The notes: generated by a model not told the origin, from the letters alone. DNA of 64,000 nucleotides from Dyadobacter sediminis (GCF_005860765.1 NZ_VCEI01000021.1:496001-560000), one strand, 5' to 3'; shown: positions 25,758-36,318, counted from the stretch's first letter. Program-made: numbers and translations.

Positions 25758-26642
25758 TCAGGCTTTTTTCTTGCGGCAGGCGCGGTCATACAACAATTGT
25801 AACATGCCGTCTTTGAGGCCAACGTCCGGGACATGGATAATGTCGGCTCCGGCCCATTTCATTGCAGAAGTATAGATGTCGCCGGCTGGAACAATGACAT
25901 CGGCACGATCCGGGTTCAGCTGAAGTTTGTTGATTCTGTCCGACAACGAAAACTGTGCTATGTAATCTTTCATTCGGATGATTTCATCCAGACTGGTCGA
26001 ACTTTCCGTAAGCTTTGAAGAAAGATCGAACAGTTTGTTTATGTTTCCGCCGGTTCCGACTGCCTGAATCGGCTGGTTGTAATCTACGTTCTGATTAATC
26101 CATTCCTTGATTTTCGGCCACACATTTTTGGACTCTTTTCCTTCCAGCAACCTGACAGAACCTAGCTTGAATGATTTTGCATTGATTTTCTGTCTGTCTT
26201 TGTAGATGTTCAGCTCTGTACTGCCGCCGCCGACATCAATGTGAATATACTGGCCTTCGCCAAGGGATTTTACAACAACATTATTAACCAGTTCTGCTTC
26301 TTTCTGGCCGTCAATGATCTGGATGTAAATGCCCGTACGTTTTTCGATGTGGTCCCGGACTTCATGCCCGTTATCGGATTCGCGCATGGCAGAAGTGGAA
26401 CAAGCCATGTAATCGTCCACTTCATGCAGCTCCATCAAAAGCTGATAAGCAAGCATGAGTTTGATCATGCGGTCTTCACTATGGGCAGTAATCCTGCCCT
26501 GCGTAAATACGTCATGGCCCAGACGAAGCGGAAAGCGAACGTATTCTACTTTTTTAAAGCGAGAGACGCCTTCATCATGCAACACCGAAGATATTTGCAT
26601 GCGGGCACCATTTGATCCGATATCAATTGCAGCGAATTTCAA
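25758..26642 (-). CDS. Ppx/GppA-family phosphatase
   Basis: A 294-residue protein of the exopolyphosphatase/guanosine pentaphosphate phosphatase family, of the short form with the ASKHA ATPase-like core only. Motifs are the phosphate loop AAIDIGSNGARM at the start, STSAMRES near residue 83, IDGQKEAEL with the catalytic Glu, HIDVGGGSTELNI, and VGTGGNINKL. The absence of the C-terminal HD-like domain of E. coli Ppx fits Bacteroidota members. It may cleave polyphosphate or pppGpp; the sequence does not decide. It is convergent with the SxtJ-like gene. Confidence 0.88.
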   Translation of the reverse strand: MKFAAIDIGSNGARMQISSVLHDEGVSRFKKVEYVRFPLRLGHDVFTQGRITAHSEDRMIKLMLAYQLLMELHEVDDYMACSTSAMRESDNGHEVRDHIEKRTGIYIQIIDGQKEAELVNNVVVKSLGEGQYIHIDVGGGSTELNIYKDRQKINAKSFKLGSVRLLEGKESKNVWPKIKEWINQNVDYNQPIQAVGTGGNINKLFDLSSKLTESSTSLDEIIRMKDYIAQFSLSDRINKLQLNPDRADVIVPAGDIYTSAMKWAGADIIHVPDVGLKDGMLQLLYDRACRKKKA

Positions 26643-26732
26643 AAGCTATATAATAGGGGAGTAAATAAAAGCCAAAAATAGAACATTAAGCAACAAGATA
26701 CATTAATGCATGTAAAAATTCGGCTTTCTCAT

Positions 26733-28238
26733 TTACATTTTACCGCCTATCTGATACATCAGCTTTACTTTTACACCCGGGCCGGCATTATGGCTGAGCG
26801 GCGTAAGCGGCTTGAAATAAGTGTATAAATATCCTTCCGCCTGAACCACGATCGGGTGCCACATTTTTTCGATTCCGAGTGCCACATTCATGGAACTGAC
26901 AGCCGGCATATCCGTTTTCCGGTCAAACGATTGGTTAAGATATTCATTGTTCGGAGCGCGGCACGCGAAGGAAATACTTTCCTTGGATGAAACTCTGATA
27001 TTCGTTCCGGCACTGCCGTAATAAGACCAGTCATTTTTTACCGTATTGCGGAATGCGACAGTCAGCGGAATCTGCACGAGAGTCGGGCTGACTTTAATGT
27101 TGAACACTTCCAATGCAAGCGGCACTTCATCTGGATGAGATCTTTTGAAATCCTTCCTGTTTTTATCGCGGAACATTTTTTCCGTAAAAAACTCCATTGG
27201 TTTTACTTTCAGCCAGCTGATACCCGCCGAAACCGAAAACTTTCTGGAAACAAGAACTTCACCTAAAATTGCTTTGGAAGTCCCGTTACTTTCCACTTGA
27301 ACGCCACCGCCAAACCGGTACGGAACTTTTAGATTCAGCTCAGGAATTACATTCTCCGTTTTGTTCGTTTTTTCTGCATTTTTTACTGCAACCAGCGTTT
27401 TCGGAACGGAGGCAGAAACTGCCAAAAGGCTTTTATTCACTTGTCTTGCTGAAATGCGGCTTGCAAGATTGTAATTCATTTTGCGCGGAACCGGATTTTC
27501 CTTATTACTCAGAGCTGCAATTTCAATGTTGTCAAGACTGAATTCGGTGTTCAGAATTCTTTGATTTTCAGCCAAACGGGTTTTAATTTCTCTTCCGGCA
27601 TCAGACTTTATATCAAAACCCGGATTCCTTTGTTCCGCAATGCTTTCAGGATTGCCGTAAGCAACTATTTCTCCGCTTCTTGCCGGGTTGAAATCCGTAT
27701 TGTTCGGCGTTTTTTCTATGCTACGCAGATTTTCAAACGGTTGTCTATTTTTTACAATGGTATGGTCCTTAACCGTATGATCTATTTTCCCTGCAATTTC
27801 ATCGGTAGCCTCAAAGTTCTTAATTTCTACATTGTAACGCTCGGGGCCTCGTTTTACAGTCTGATATGCATTGCGGTTTTCACTGGATAAAGGCTCGTTG
27901 GCTCTTTCAGTATGCTCTTTCCGAACAATGTAAATGGTATCCGTTTTAGCCGCCGGCAAGGTTGTGCTTTTTATGACTTCAATCTGATTCTTGAGACTTT
28001 TTACATCCGCCGTCAGATGATTGTTTTTTGAAAGCTGATTAATATACAGAAATGCCATAACCGTGGTTATGGAAGCCGCCGCAGCGTAACCGATCCAGGA
28101 ACTGTACTGCTGCCAGAAAGTAGGCGGGGTATGAGCCTGCATGTAACGCTGCATTTTGGCCCAGTCCTGTTCCTGAAAGTCCGGTTCGATACTTTCTAGT
28201 TTCTGGCGTATAGTATTTTCAAATTTACTAGTTTTCAT
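26733..28238 (-). CDS. anti-sigma-like membrane protein with beta-rich, barrel-like C-terminus
   Basis: A 501-residue protein. Residues 1-45 are charged and helical (FENTIRQKLESIEPDF, DWAKMQRYM). A transmembrane helix follows at about 48-66, then a short coiled-coil-like stretch (LTADVKSLKNQIEVIKS) and a low-complexity region of about 200 residues. The last 190 residues show alternating amphipathic strands (FGGGVQV, LVSRKFSVSAGISWLKV, VQIPLTVAFRN, WSYYGSAGTNIRV, MNVALGIEKMW, VVQAEGYLYTYF) like an outer-membrane barrel or transport-type domain. The start overlaps the end of the ECF sigma gene by 11 bases, the usual sign of sigma/anti-sigma coupling. The N-terminus would bind the sigma factor and the C-terminus sense the periplasm; this is inferred. 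Confidence 0.68.
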   Translation of the reverse strand: MKTSKFENTIRQKLESIEPDFQEQDWAKMQRYMQAHTPPTFWQQYSSWIGYAAAASITTVMAFLYINQLSKNNHLTADVKSLKNQIEVIKSTTLPAAKTDTIYIVRKEHTERANEPLSSENRNAYQTVKRGPERYNVEIKNFEATDEIAGKIDHTVKDHTIVKNRQPFENLRSIEKTPNNTDFNPARSGEIVAYGNPESIAEQRNPGFDIKSDAGREIKTRLAENQRILNTEFSLDNIEIAALSNKENPVPRKMNYNLASRISARQVNKSLLAVSASVPKTLVAVKNAEKTNKTENVIPELNLKVPYRFGGGVQVESNGTSKAILGEVLVSRKFSVSAGISWLKVKPMEFFTEKMFRDKNRKDFKRSHPDEVPLALEVFNIKVSPTLVQIPLTVAFRNTVKNDWSYYGSAGTNIRVSSKESISFACRAPNNEYLNQSFDRKTDMPAVSSMNVALGIEKMWHPIVVQAEGYLYTYFKPLTPLSHNAGPGVKVKLMYQIGGKM

Positions 28239-28887
28239 TTCCTTTGAATGACTTTACAGCCCAATCACTTGGGAAGAGATTCGGGTAATATTGTTTGATC
28301 AGATGCTGCAGGCGTGCCCTCGCACGTACATAATGTGACCGTACTGTTGCTTCATTAATCTGCAGCATGTCTGCAATTTCACGGTGATTATAGCCATCCA
28401 CGACATACATCAGAAACACATTTTTATACACCGGTTTTATCTGCTGAATCAATTCCAGGATTTCGTCCGCTGTGATCTGGCTGATCACGTCCTCGTCAAA
28501 TTTCGGGTACGGTGCATCTTCCAGTGCAATGACGTCTTCGCTGTGTTTTTTGTGTTTCCGGTAATAACTGATGGCCGTATTGACCATAATGGTTCTCAGC
28601 CAGGCTTTGAAAGGATGCGTGGAATCATACTTTTCAAGATTGTTGAAAATCTTTAGAAAACCTTCGTTCAGGACTTCTTCCGCTTCTTCCGTTGTGGAAG
28701 TATAACGGAGGCAAATGCTTTTGGAATATCCAAAAAACTGCTTGTACAAATAACGTTGTGCCTGGCTGTTTCCAGCAATGCACGCTGCAACGACCGATTC
28801 AAAGTCGTTTTCGTTAAAAGATATTTTTCGTCCGAAGAGCAAAGCCAGATTGTCAGGGATTGAATTCTTAATATGGGTTACGTACAA
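28228..28887 (-). CDS. ECF-type RNA polymerase sigma factor
   Basis: A 219-residue sigma-70 family protein with region 2 (AQRYLYKQFFGYSKSICLRY, AEEVLNEGFLKIF, FKAWLRTIMVNTAISYYRK) and region 4 with a helix-turn-helix (NHREIADMLQINEATVRSH). This is the ECF layout without regions 1 and 3. It starts with TTG at 28885-28887; no in-frame ATG precedes region 2. The partner anti-sigma-like gene overlaps its stop. The divergent PepSY-like lipoprotein gene at 29080 is a likely target or sensor partner, but no ECF promoter was recognised. Confidence 0.92.
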   Translation of the reverse strand: MYVTHIKNSIPDNLALLFGRKISFNENDFESVVAACIAGNSQAQRYLYKQFFGYSKSICLRYTSTTEEAEEVLNEGFLKIFNNLEKYDSTHPFKAWLRTIMVNTAISYYRKHKKHSEDVIALEDAPYPKFDEDVISQITADEILELIQQIKPVYKNVFLMYVVDGYNHREIADMLQINEATVRSHYVRARARLQHLIKQYYPNLFPSDWAVKSFKGNEN

Positions 28888-29079
28888 GAATGATCATCTG
28901 TTGCAGACTTTTACAAATTATCTGAATAAATATAAAAACGGCTCTTCTAAGTTAAAGATAAATAGCTTATTAACATTTAATTTCAGGTAACTGCATTTTG
29001 ACTTGCAACAAATTTTTCTTCCCGCTGCGTAATGCATGAAAACAGTTTGATTATTTATAAAAAACGTAAGGGAGAGTTT

Positions 29080-29691
29080 ATGAAAAGAGTGTCGCTTTTA
29101 TTGGTTGTGCTGGCAGGAATCTGGTTTTCTGCATGTCAAAAGAATGGTTCCGCCGTTGATCCGGCTGTGGAAACGGCGGATTTTGAAAGTGTGGTTTCAA
29201 CGGCTGCAAGGTATTCCATTTCCACGGATTCAGTCACGATCGGGAAATGCAAGGGAAAGCTTACCGAAGTGGCAGCGGCTGATTTGCCGGCAACCGTTAC
29301 GGATTACGTTAAGGCTACTTATGCCGGCTCTGAAATCAAATTTGCTGCAAAAGACCCGTCCGGAAAAATCATTGTGGCCATTACTCTGGCTGACGGAACG
29401 GCAAAAGGATTGCTTTTTAACGCGGACGGAACGTTTGCGGAAGAGCTGAAACAGCATGCGCACAAGGCCAAGTTGACCAAAATCGAGGTTAGCGCGCTTC
29501 CGGCGGCAATTAAGGCTTATATTACGGCCAATTACGCCGGCTCAACGGTTTCGACCGCAGCTACGAATGCAGACGGCGCTTATTTTGTAGCAATTACGAC
29601 CAATGATGTTGTTAAAGTGTTGCTTTTCAATGCGGACGGTACTTTCAGCAAGGAACTGGAAAAGTCTGGAAAAAGGCATAAAAAGCACTGA
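29080..29691 (+). CDS. lipoprotein with two tandem PepSY-like repeats
   Basis: A 203-residue exported lipoprotein: the signal MKRVSLLLVVLAGIWF ends in lipobox FSAC. ATG at 29080 is chosen over one 48 bases upstream, since it begins the signal peptide. After an acidic spacer come two repeats of about 65 residues (about 70-135 and 138-200). Each has L-P-A-hydrophobic-x-Y-hydrophobic, then TYAGSEI or NYAGSTV, and each ends FNADGTFAEEL or FNADGTFSKEL. This is the PepSY-like (BLIP-like) periplasmic fold common in Bacteroidota. It is divergent from the ECF sigma operon. A regulatory or chaperone-like role is possible, but function is unknown. It ends in a strong terminator. Confidence 0.8.
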   Translation: MKRVSLLLVVLAGIWFSACQKNGSAVDPAVETADFESVVSTAARYSISTDSVTIGKCKGKLTEVAAADLPATVTDYVKATYAGSEIKFAAKDPSGKIIVAITLADGTAKGLLFNADGTFAEELKQHAHKAKLTKIEVSALPAAIKAYITANYAGSTVSTAATNADGAYFVAITTNDVVKVLLFNADGTFSKELEKSGKRHKKH

Positions 29692-29715
29692 AAATTTTTG
29701 TTAGGGGTGAGTTGG

Positions 29716-29755
29716 AATACGGCACCGGATTTTCCGGTTCCGTATTTATTTTTTT
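29716..29755 (+). terminator. intrinsic terminator after the PepSY-like lipoprotein
   Basis: A 13-base stem (29716-29728 with 29734-29746, one mismatch) with a 5-base loop, then TATTTTTTTT. It overlaps the stop of the convergent lrp gene. The U-run favours the plus strand. Confidence 0.83.
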
Positions 29756-30243
29756 ACAGCAAACATTTCCAGCGCGGAGGAATTTTTGATTTCGCCCATC
29801 ACAAACAGACTGTGCGTGCTGCCGATATTTTCCAGAGAACCCAGTTTCTGCATCAGAAACTGCTGGTATTGCGACATGTCGTCTACAACGACTTTGAGCA
29901 GGAAATCGTAGTCACCTGAAATATTGAAACATTCCATTACTTCCGGCATCGCGATGACTGCTTTGACAAACTTTTCGCCCATGACTTTCGAATGTTCCTT
30001 TAAGGCGATGTTGCAGAAGGCCATGAGCTTGCGGCCGATTTTTTCACGGTCCACCAATGCCACGTATTTCTTGATAACGCCTTCTTTTTCAAGCCGTCTC
30101 ACTCTTTCATAGACCGGTGTGTAGGACAGATTCAACTTTTCTGATAATTCCCGTGTTTTTAAAGTTGCATCCTGTTGCAGGAAATGCAGGATTTTTGCAT
30201 CGGTTTCATCCAGATTGTACATAGATAGAATATCTTTATTCAC
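29746..30243 (-). CDS. Lrp/AsnC-family transcriptional regulator
   Basis: A 165-residue DNA-binding regulator that senses amino acids in most family members. The N-terminal winged helix-turn-helix is NLDETDAKILHFLQQDATLK followed by SEKLNLSYTPVYERVRRLE. The C-terminal RAM ligand-binding domain includes VMECFNISGDYDFLL. An inner ATG eight codons in would also suit the domain start. It is divergent from metH, with about 170 bases between, so metH or its own gene is a likely target. The other end overlaps the terminator of the lipoprotein gene. Confidence 0.9.
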   Translation of the reverse strand: MNKDILSMYNLDETDAKILHFLQQDATLKTRELSEKLNLSYTPVYERVRRLEKEGVIKKYVALVDREKIGRKLMAFCNIALKEHSKVMGEKFVKAVIAMPEVMECFNISGDYDFLLKVVVDDMSQYQQFLMQKLGSLENIGSTHSLFVMGEIKNSSALEMFAVKK

Positions 30244-30414
30244 TTTTCACAAGTGCCGAATATAGATAACTTATTTGTCTAAGTAAATTCTGGCAGACTA
30301 TTAATCTGAATTTTTTCATTATATGAAACAAAACATCTATTGCGCTAAATTTGTCTGCATATTGGAAAGCCATTGCTTTTCAAAGGTTCAATTAACCACA
30401 CAAAAGATAAAATT

Positions 30415-33400
30415 ATGATAGCAACGCAAAAGGCAGATATCCGAGAAATTCTTAAAAACCGTATTCTGGTACTTGACGGCGCTATGGGTACCATGATCCA
30501 GCGGTACAAACTGGAAGATGATGATTACAGAGGAGAAAGGTTCAGTGACTGGCCCAAGGATGTTAAAGGCAATAATGATTTGCTTTCGCTGACGCGGCCG
30601 GACATCATCAAGGAAATACATGCGGCTTATTTTGAAGCGGGAGCGGATATTGCCGAAACCAATACTTTTTCAGGAACAACGATCGCCATGGCGGATTACG
30701 GCATGGAAGAAATTGTTTACGAACTGAATTTTGAATCGGCACGGCTTGCAAGGGAAGTTGCCGATGAATTCACCGAACGTGAACCGGAAAAGCCCCGTTT
30801 CGTTGCCGGTTCCATCGGGCCGACAAACCGGACGGCTTCTCTGTCACCGGACGTAAACAATCCCGGTTACCGCGCCATCAGTTTTGATCAGTTGGTAGAA
30901 GCCTATTACGAGCAAATCAAAGGTCTGACGGATGGCGGCGTGGATCTTTTGCTTGTGGAAACGATATTTGATACACTGAATGCGAAGGCAGCACTTTTCG
31001 CAATTGATCAGTTTTTTACCGATGCCAGAAACGGAAAAGTAGAGCATTTGCCTTCGTGGAAAGCGGCGCCGGGCGAAGCGCTGCCGGTGATGATTTCGGG
31101 TACAATTACGGATGCATCCGGCAGGACATTATCCGGGCAGACGACGGAAGCTTTTCTTACTTCGGTTTCGCATTTGCCATTATTGTCTGTCGGCCTGAAC
31201 TGTGCTCTGGGTGCGGATCTGATGCGTCCGTATGTTCAGATTCTTGCGAAAGAAGCGCCTTTCTATACTTCGGCGCACCCGAATGCCGGCTTGCCCAACG
31301 AAATGGGCGAGTACGACGAATCGCCGGAACAAATGGGCGAAGTCATTGACGGTTTTCTGAAAGATAATCTGGTGAATATAATCGGTGGCTGCTGCGGAAC
31401 TACGCCGGCCCATATCCGTGTCATTGCGGATCTTGCCAAAAAGCACAGTCCAAGAACGTTGCCTGCTGCCGAAACGGTCATGAAATTGTCGGGTCTGGAA
31501 CCAGTCAAAATCAATCAGTTGTCGAATTTTGTCAATATCGGTGAACGCTGCAACGTGACCGGTTCCAAAAAGTTTGCCCGTCTGATCCGCGAGAGCAAGT
31601 ATGACGAAGCATTGAGCATTGCGCGCGAGCAGGTGGAAAGCGGTGCACAGGTTATTGATATCAACCTCGACGAAGGAATGATCGACGGTGTGGAAGCCAT
31701 GAAAACATTTGTGAACCTGATTGTTTCGGAACCGGATATTTCCAAGGTTCCGCTGATGATCGATTCGTCCAAATGGGAAGTAATTGAATCCGGGCTGAAA
31801 TGCGTGCAGGGGAAATCCATTGTAAATTCCATTTCTTTAAAAGAAGGAGAAGAAAAATTCAGGGAATCCGCCCGGACGGTACTGCGCTATGGCGCGGCTG
31901 CGGTTGTCATGGCTTTTGACGAACAGGGCCAAGCGGACAATCTCGAACGCCGTATCGAAATCTGTTCAAGAGCATACCGGATTTTAGTTGATGAAGTCGG
32001 CTTTCCGGCAGAGGACATTATTTTTGACCCGAACATTCTGACCGTTGCGACGGGAATGGAAGAGCATAACAATTATGCGGTGGACTTCATCAATGCCGTG
32101 CGCTGGATCAAGGAAAATCTGCCACATGCCAAAGTTTCGGGCGGTGTTTCCAACGTCTCTTTCAGTTTCCGCGGCAATGAACCTGTGCGGGAAGCGATTC
32201 ATACGGCATTTTTATACCATGCGATCCGCGCAGGAATGGATATGGGCATTGTGAATGCCGCACAGATCGGGATTTACGACGAAATACCGAAAGATGTACT
32301 GGAACTCGTTGAAGATGTACTGCTGAACCGCCGTTCAGATGCTACTGAACGCCTTGTGACGTATGCCGAAACGGTAAAAGATAAAGGAAAGACGCAAAGC
32401 GGCCCTGATCTTTCGTGGAGACAGTTGCCGATTAAAGAGCGGATTTCACACGCGCTTGTAAAAGGGATTTCAGATTATATCGATGAAGATACGGAAGAAT
32501 GCAGAAAACTGTTCAGCCGGCCGCTGGAAGTGATTGAAGGTCCCTTGATGGACGGTATGAGCATTGTCGGCGACTTGTTCGGAGAAGGAAAAATGTTTCT
32601 TCCGCAAGTAGTAAAATCGGCAAGGGTAATGAAAAAAGCCGTCGCTTACTTGCAACCGTTCATTGAAGCGGAAAAAAGCGAAGGAAATAATTCTGCCGGA
32701 AAAATCCTGCTTGCAACTGTAAAAGGCGACGTGCACGATATTGGAAAAAACATTGTCGGCGTAGTGCTCGGCTGCAACAATTACGAAATTATTGATCTGG
32801 GCGTCATGGTTCCGACGGACAAAATCCTGGCCGCTGCCATAGAACATAATGTGGATATCATCGGATTGTCCGGACTGATTACGCCTTCACTGGATGAAAT
32901 GGTGGGTGTTGCCAAGGAAATGGAGCGCCGAAACCTGAAAATGCCTTTGCTGATCGGCGGTGCCACAACTTCGCGTATTCATACGGCTGTAAAAATTGAT
33001 CCGAATTATTCTGGTCCCGTCATTCACGTGCTGGATGCGTCGCGTTCGGTGCCTGTTGCCGGAAAACTGATTCAGAACGAGCAAAGTCAGGCGGAAGTAT
33101 TGTCGGATATAAAGGCGGAATATGCCAAACTTCGTGAAGACCATGCCAAAAGAGGCGGTGAAAAAGCGCACATTTCCATTGTCAACGCACGTGAAAACAA
33201 GGCTAAAATAGACTGGACAAACTTTAAAGCTAAAAAACCGCAGTTTCTCGGCACAAGAGTTTACGACGATTACGATCTAGCTGATATTGCAAAATACATC
33301 GACTGGACGCCGTTTTTCCAGACATGGCAGTTACATGGAAAATACCCGAAAATATTTGAAGACAAGGTTGTAGGCGCAGAGGCCATGAGGCTTTATGAAG

Positions 33401-34239
33401 ATGCCGCCGTGTTGCTGGGCGAAATGATCCGTGACAAATCGCTGAAAGCAAAAGCAGTGATCGGGTTCTGGCCGGCCAATTCCATTCAGGACGACATTGT
33501 ATTGCATCATTTTGAGGAAGAAAACCGTGAAGTTCCTTGTGAAAGACACGGCTCTCACCAGCATATCGAGTACCGGATCAGCCAGCATGGAACGGATAAT
33601 CTGAATGCCGGGGAACTTGTGGCGGACACGTCTGCGGTTCTGCATCATTTGCGCCAGCAAAGCCAGAAAGCATCCAATCTCGCGAATTACTGTCTGTCCG
33701 ATTTTATTGCGCCGCTTGAAACCGGCAAAACGGATTATATCGGAGGTTTTGCGGTAACTGCGGGATTGGGAATTGAAGCACTTCTGGATAAATACGAAAA
33801 AGATCATGATGACTATAACAGCATTATGGTAAAAGCGCTGGCGGATCGTTTGGTGGAAGCACTTGCAGAACTTATGCATGAACGCGTAAGAAAAGAATTG
33901 TGGGGCTATGCAAAAAACGAAACGCTTTCCAACGAAGAACTCATTAAAGAATCTTATGCAGGCATCCGTCCGGCTCCGGGTTATCCCGCATGCCCGGACC
34001 ATACCGAAAAACGCATGCTGTTCGACTTGCTGGAAGCTGAGAAACTGGGTATTACGTTAACAGAAAGTTATGCGATGTATCCGGCAAGCAGCGTAAGCGG
34101 CTGGTATTTCTCACATCCCGAAAGCAGGTATTTTCCAGTTGGAAAGATTTTTAAAGATCAGGTTGAAGATTATGCACGAAGAAAAAATATGTCTTTGGAA
34201 GAAATAGAAAAATGGCTTTCGCCCGTTCTGGGTTACTGA
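30415..34239 (+). CDS. metH: cobalamin-dependent methionine synthase
   Basis: MetH methylates homocysteine with 5-methyltetrahydrofolate using B12 as carrier. ATG at 30415 gives 1274 residues, close to the family length; a TTG start 42 bases earlier is less likely, since the AT-rich leader TAAAATT precedes this ATG. Domains in order: homocysteine-binding barrel with zinc Cys in LNCALG and GGCCGT (to about 345); pterin-binding barrel starting [14 protein letters not shown]; cap plus B12-binding domain with [11 protein letters not shown] (His774, the lower axial ligand) and [13 protein letters not shown]; and the activation domain ending [26 protein letters not shown] at 30346-30353 fits a -7 element. 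It is complementary to metE, whose riboswitch turns it off when B12 is available. Confidence 0.97.
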   Translation: MIATQKADIREILKNRILVLDGAMGTMIQRYKLEDDDYRGERFSDWPKDVKGNNDLLSLTRPDIIKEIHAAYFEAGADIAETNTFSGTTIAMADYGMEEIVYELNFESARLAREVADEFTEREPEKPRFVAGSIGPTNRTASLSPDVNNPGYRAISFDQLVEAYYEQIKGLTDGGVDLLLVETIFDTLNAKAALFAIDQFFTDARNGKVEHLPSWKAAPGEALPVMISGTITDASGRTLSGQTTEAFLTSVSHLPLLSVGLNCALGADLMRPYVQILAKEAPFYTSAHPNAGLPNEMGEYDESPEQMGEVIDGFLKDNLVNIIGGCCGTTPAHIRVIADLAKKHSPRTLPAAETVMKLSGLEPVKINQLSNFVNIGERCNVTGSKKFARLIRESKYDEALSIAREQVESGAQVIDINLDEGMIDGVEAMKTFVNLIVSEPDISKVPLMIDSSKWEVIESGLKCVQGKSIVNSISLKEGEEKFRESARTVLRYGAAAVVMAFDEQGQADNLERRIEICSRAYRILVDEVGFPAEDIIFDPNILTVATGMEEHNNYAVDFINAVRWIKENLPHAKVSGGVSNVSFSFRGNEPVREAIHTAFLYHAIRAGMDMGIVNAAQIGIYDEIPKDVLELVEDVLLNRRSDATERLVTYAETVKDKGKTQSGPDLSWRQLPIKERISHALVKGISDYIDEDTEECRKLFSRPLEVIEGPLMDGMSIVGDLFGEGKMFLPQVVKSARVMKKAVAYLQPFIEAEKSEGNNSAGKILLATVKGDVHDIGKNIVGVVLGCNNYEIIDLGVMVPTDKILAAAIEHNVDIIGLSGLITPSLDEMVGVAKEMERRNLKMPLLIGGATTSRIHTAVKIDPNYSGPVIHVLDASRSVPVAGKLIQNEQSQAEVLSDIKAEYAKLREDHAKRGGEKAHISIVNARENKAKIDWTNFKAKKPQFLGTRVYDDYDLADIAKYIDWTPFFQTWQLHGKYPKIFEDKVVGAEAMRLYEDAAVLLGEMIRDKSLKAKAVIGFWPANSIQDDIVLHHFEEENREVPCERHGSHQHIEYRISQHGTDNLNAGELVADTSAVLHHLRQQSQKASNLANYCLSDFIAPLETGKTDYIGGFAVTAGLGIEALLDKYEKDHDDYNSIMVKALADRLVEALAELMHERVRKELWGYAKNETLSNEELIKESYAGIRPAPGYPACPDHTEKRMLFDLLEAEKLGITLTESYAMYPASSVSGWYFSHPESRYFPVGKIFKDQVEDYARRKNMSLEEIEKWLSPVLGY

Positions 34240-34260
34240 TTTTACAAATTAAGGTTCATT

Positions 34261-34294
34261 GGGAGGACGGGTTAGCCTGTTCTCCCTTTTTTTA
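34261..34294 (+). terminator. intrinsic terminator of metH
   Basis: An 11-base stem with two G-U pairs (34261-34271 with 34276-34286), a 4-base loop and a run of seven T, about 20 bases after the metH stop. Confidence 0.85.
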
Positions 34295-34442
34295 TATGTA
34301 TCCGGTATACTATTTTAATTGATTTAAGCGTAGTAAATGGGTATAATGTGTAGTAATCAGGTATAAATACGCTATTTTCTTATGATATTAAATTGAATAT
34401 TTGTAATAAAGATTTGCATATTAATCTTGAAATTTATTAGCC

Positions 34443-34985
34443 ATGAAAAGAAATATAAGTGTATTTATCCTGTTGATCCTGCTTGCATCTTCATACAAGT
34501 ACAGGACCAAAGCTACGGAAAGCATCCAGCCGCACCTTACAAGTCTTCAGCCTGTGCATGAAGTGGCCGCCGCTGATCATTCATTGAATGAAGCAATTGG
34601 AAAAATGCAGCAGGCAAACCTTGATCTCGCGCATGGAAATGATTCTCTGGCAAAAGCCTTGTGGTCCCGTAAAGATGACGTAACGATGTTTACAGGTCAT
34701 GCGGCCGATACGGGAAAAGGCTGGGAATCTGTGGAAACTGCCCTGAAACTTTCATCAAAGCAGATTGTAGGTGCCAATACTTACATTTTTGAGAAAATAG
34801 GCGGCAGTTCCGGCGCGGAGCAGGCTCATCTTGTACAAACGGAACAGTACGGATTTCCGAACGGGAAAACGGTTAATTTTCAGGCAACAATTCTGTTCCG
34901 GAAAGAAGGCGGTGAATGGAAAATTATCCACCGGCATGCCGATAAACTGACTTCAATCAGAAAACCGGATAAAACTTCCAGATAA
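34443..34985 (+). CDS. exported SnoaL/NTF2-like protein
   Basis: A 180-residue protein with a signal peptide (MKRNISVFILLILLASS) and a compact domain of about 120 residues. The pattern SLAKALWSRKDDVTMFTGHA, then GWESVETAL, and the last strand KEGGEWKIIHRHADKL is typical of SnoaL-like/DUF4440-type NTF2 domains. The alternate hydrophobic pattern and the final H-R-H agree. It has no neighbours to define a ligand. It is a single gene between metH and the nucleoside permease. Function is unknown, and the fold assignment is moderately sure. Confidence 0.72.
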   Translation: MKRNISVFILLILLASSYKYRTKATESIQPHLTSLQPVHEVAAADHSLNEAIGKMQQANLDLAHGNDSLAKALWSRKDDVTMFTGHAADTGKGWESVETALKLSSKQIVGANTYIFEKIGGSSGAEQAHLVQTEQYGFPNGKTVNFQATILFRKEGGEWKIIHRHADKLTSIRKPDKTSR

Positions 34986-35079
34986 TACGCCTGATCCCGT
35001 ATATTTTCAACCATATGTGACTTGCAATTATTTTGTTGTTATTTTGCAGCTTTTGGGCAAAGGCGACATTTGATTATAT

Positions 35080-36318
35080 ATGGAAAGATTTACTGGACTG
35101 CTCGGTATTGTCCTGATTCTCGGCGTTGCATTCGCAATGTCAAACAACAGAAAAGCAATTAATTACAGGACGATTGGAGTAGGGCTTGCACTTCAGTTCG
35201 GCCTTGCTGTTTTTATTCTCCGTACTGAAACCGGACAAGCGGTTTTTCAGTGGCTGGGCGAAAAAGTACAGAAACTTTTATCTTTTTCAGACAAAGGTGC
35301 CGATTTTGTTTTCAGTACATTGGTACGGCCGGACCTGATGCAAAAGGCCTTCGGGCCGGGTAACGATTTCGTCTTCTTCTTCAAGGTTATTCCAACGATT
35401 ATTTTTGTGGCCGTTCTGGTCAATATGCTTTACCATTTGGGCATTATGCAGCGCGTAGTCAGTATTATTGCGCGCGGTGTTTACTGGTTAATGGGCGTAA
35501 GCGGGGCAGAAGCACTTTCCAACGTGGCAAGTACTTTTGTAGGACAAGTAGAGGCGCAGATCATGATCAAACCGTACCTGAAAAATATGACCAACTCCGA
35601 GCTGATGGCTTCGATGACGGGCAGTTTTGCATGCATTGCCGGCGGAGTAATGGCCGTTTATATTTCGCTCGGCGTTCCTGCGCCTTATCTTATCGCGGCA
35701 AGCCTTATGGCTGCACCCGGCGCACTTGTGATTTCAAAAATCGTATTTCCGGAAACAGAGCAGTCCAACACAAAAGGCGCGGTGAAGCTGGAAATCCAGA
35801 AGACGCATGCCAATTTGCTGGACGCCATTGCGGCAGGGGCTGGTGAAGGCCTGAAAGTGGGATTTAACGTTATTGCCATGCTGATCGGTTTTATCGCACT
35901 TGTTGCGCTTTTTGACTATCTGCTAGGTTACATTGGCGGTTTGTTTTCCTTTCCTCAACTGAGTTTCAACTTCATTCTGGGCAAATTCTTTTCCGTGTTC
36001 GCATGGGCAATGGGCGTTCCGGGCAAGGACATTGAAGCGGCCGGTTCCTTAATGGGTACCAAAATGGTTATCAATGAATTTGTAGCTTATCTCGAACTGG
36101 TAAAACTGAAAGATACGCTGGATCATAAAACGATCGTGATCACCAGTTTTGCATTATGCGGATTTGCCAATTTCAGCTCCATTGCCATTCAGGTCGGTGG
36201 TATCGGAGAACTGGCTCCATCGCGCCGGGCCGATCTTGCCCGACTGGGGTTCAAGGCGCTGATATGCGGAACGCTGGCTTCTTACATGTCTGCAACGCTG
36301 GCCGGATTGCTTCTGTGA
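35080..36318 (+). CDS. nupC: concentrative nucleoside transporter (NupC family)
   Basis: A 412-residue inner-membrane protein of the CNT family, importing nucleosides with Na+ or H+. Motifs are FVFFFKVIPTIIFVAVLV near the middle, GVSGAEALSNVASTFVGQ, MTGSFACIAGGVMAVYI with GVPAPYLIAASLMAAPGAL, and GTKMVINEFVAYLEL followed by LCGFANFSSIAIQVGG near the C-terminus. Eight or more helices are visible. It lies about 95 bases after the SnoaL-like gene. Substrate range within nucleosides is unknown. Confidence 0.92.
   Translation: MERFTGLLGIVLILGVAFAMSNNRKAINYRTIGVGLALQFGLAVFILRTETGQAVFQWLGEKVQKLLSFSDKGADFVFSTLVRPDLMQKAFGPGNDFVFFFKVIPTIIFVAVLVNMLYHLGIMQRVVSIIARGVYWLMGVSGAEALSNVASTFVGQVEAQIMIKPYLKNMTNSELMASMTGSFACIAGGVMAVYISLGVPAPYLIAASLMAAPGALVISKIVFPETEQSNTKGAVKLEIQKTHANLLDAIAAGAGEGLKVGFNVIAMLIGFIALVALFDYLLGYIGGLFSFPQLSFNFILGKFFSVFAWAMGVPGKDIEAAGSLMGTKMVINEFVAYLELVKLKDTLDHKTIVITSFALCGFANFSSIAIQVGGIGELAPSRRADLARLGFKALICGTLASYMSATLAGLLL

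Noticed and set aside
30244-30414. S-adenosylmethionine riboswitch upstream of metH
   Set aside because: The short leader after the -7 element (about 55 bases) cannot hold an aptamer, and no conserved core was recognised.
33331-34002. 223-codon minus-strand frame inside metH
   Set aside because: It is opposite the activation domain of metH, with no recognisable domain; a shadow frame.
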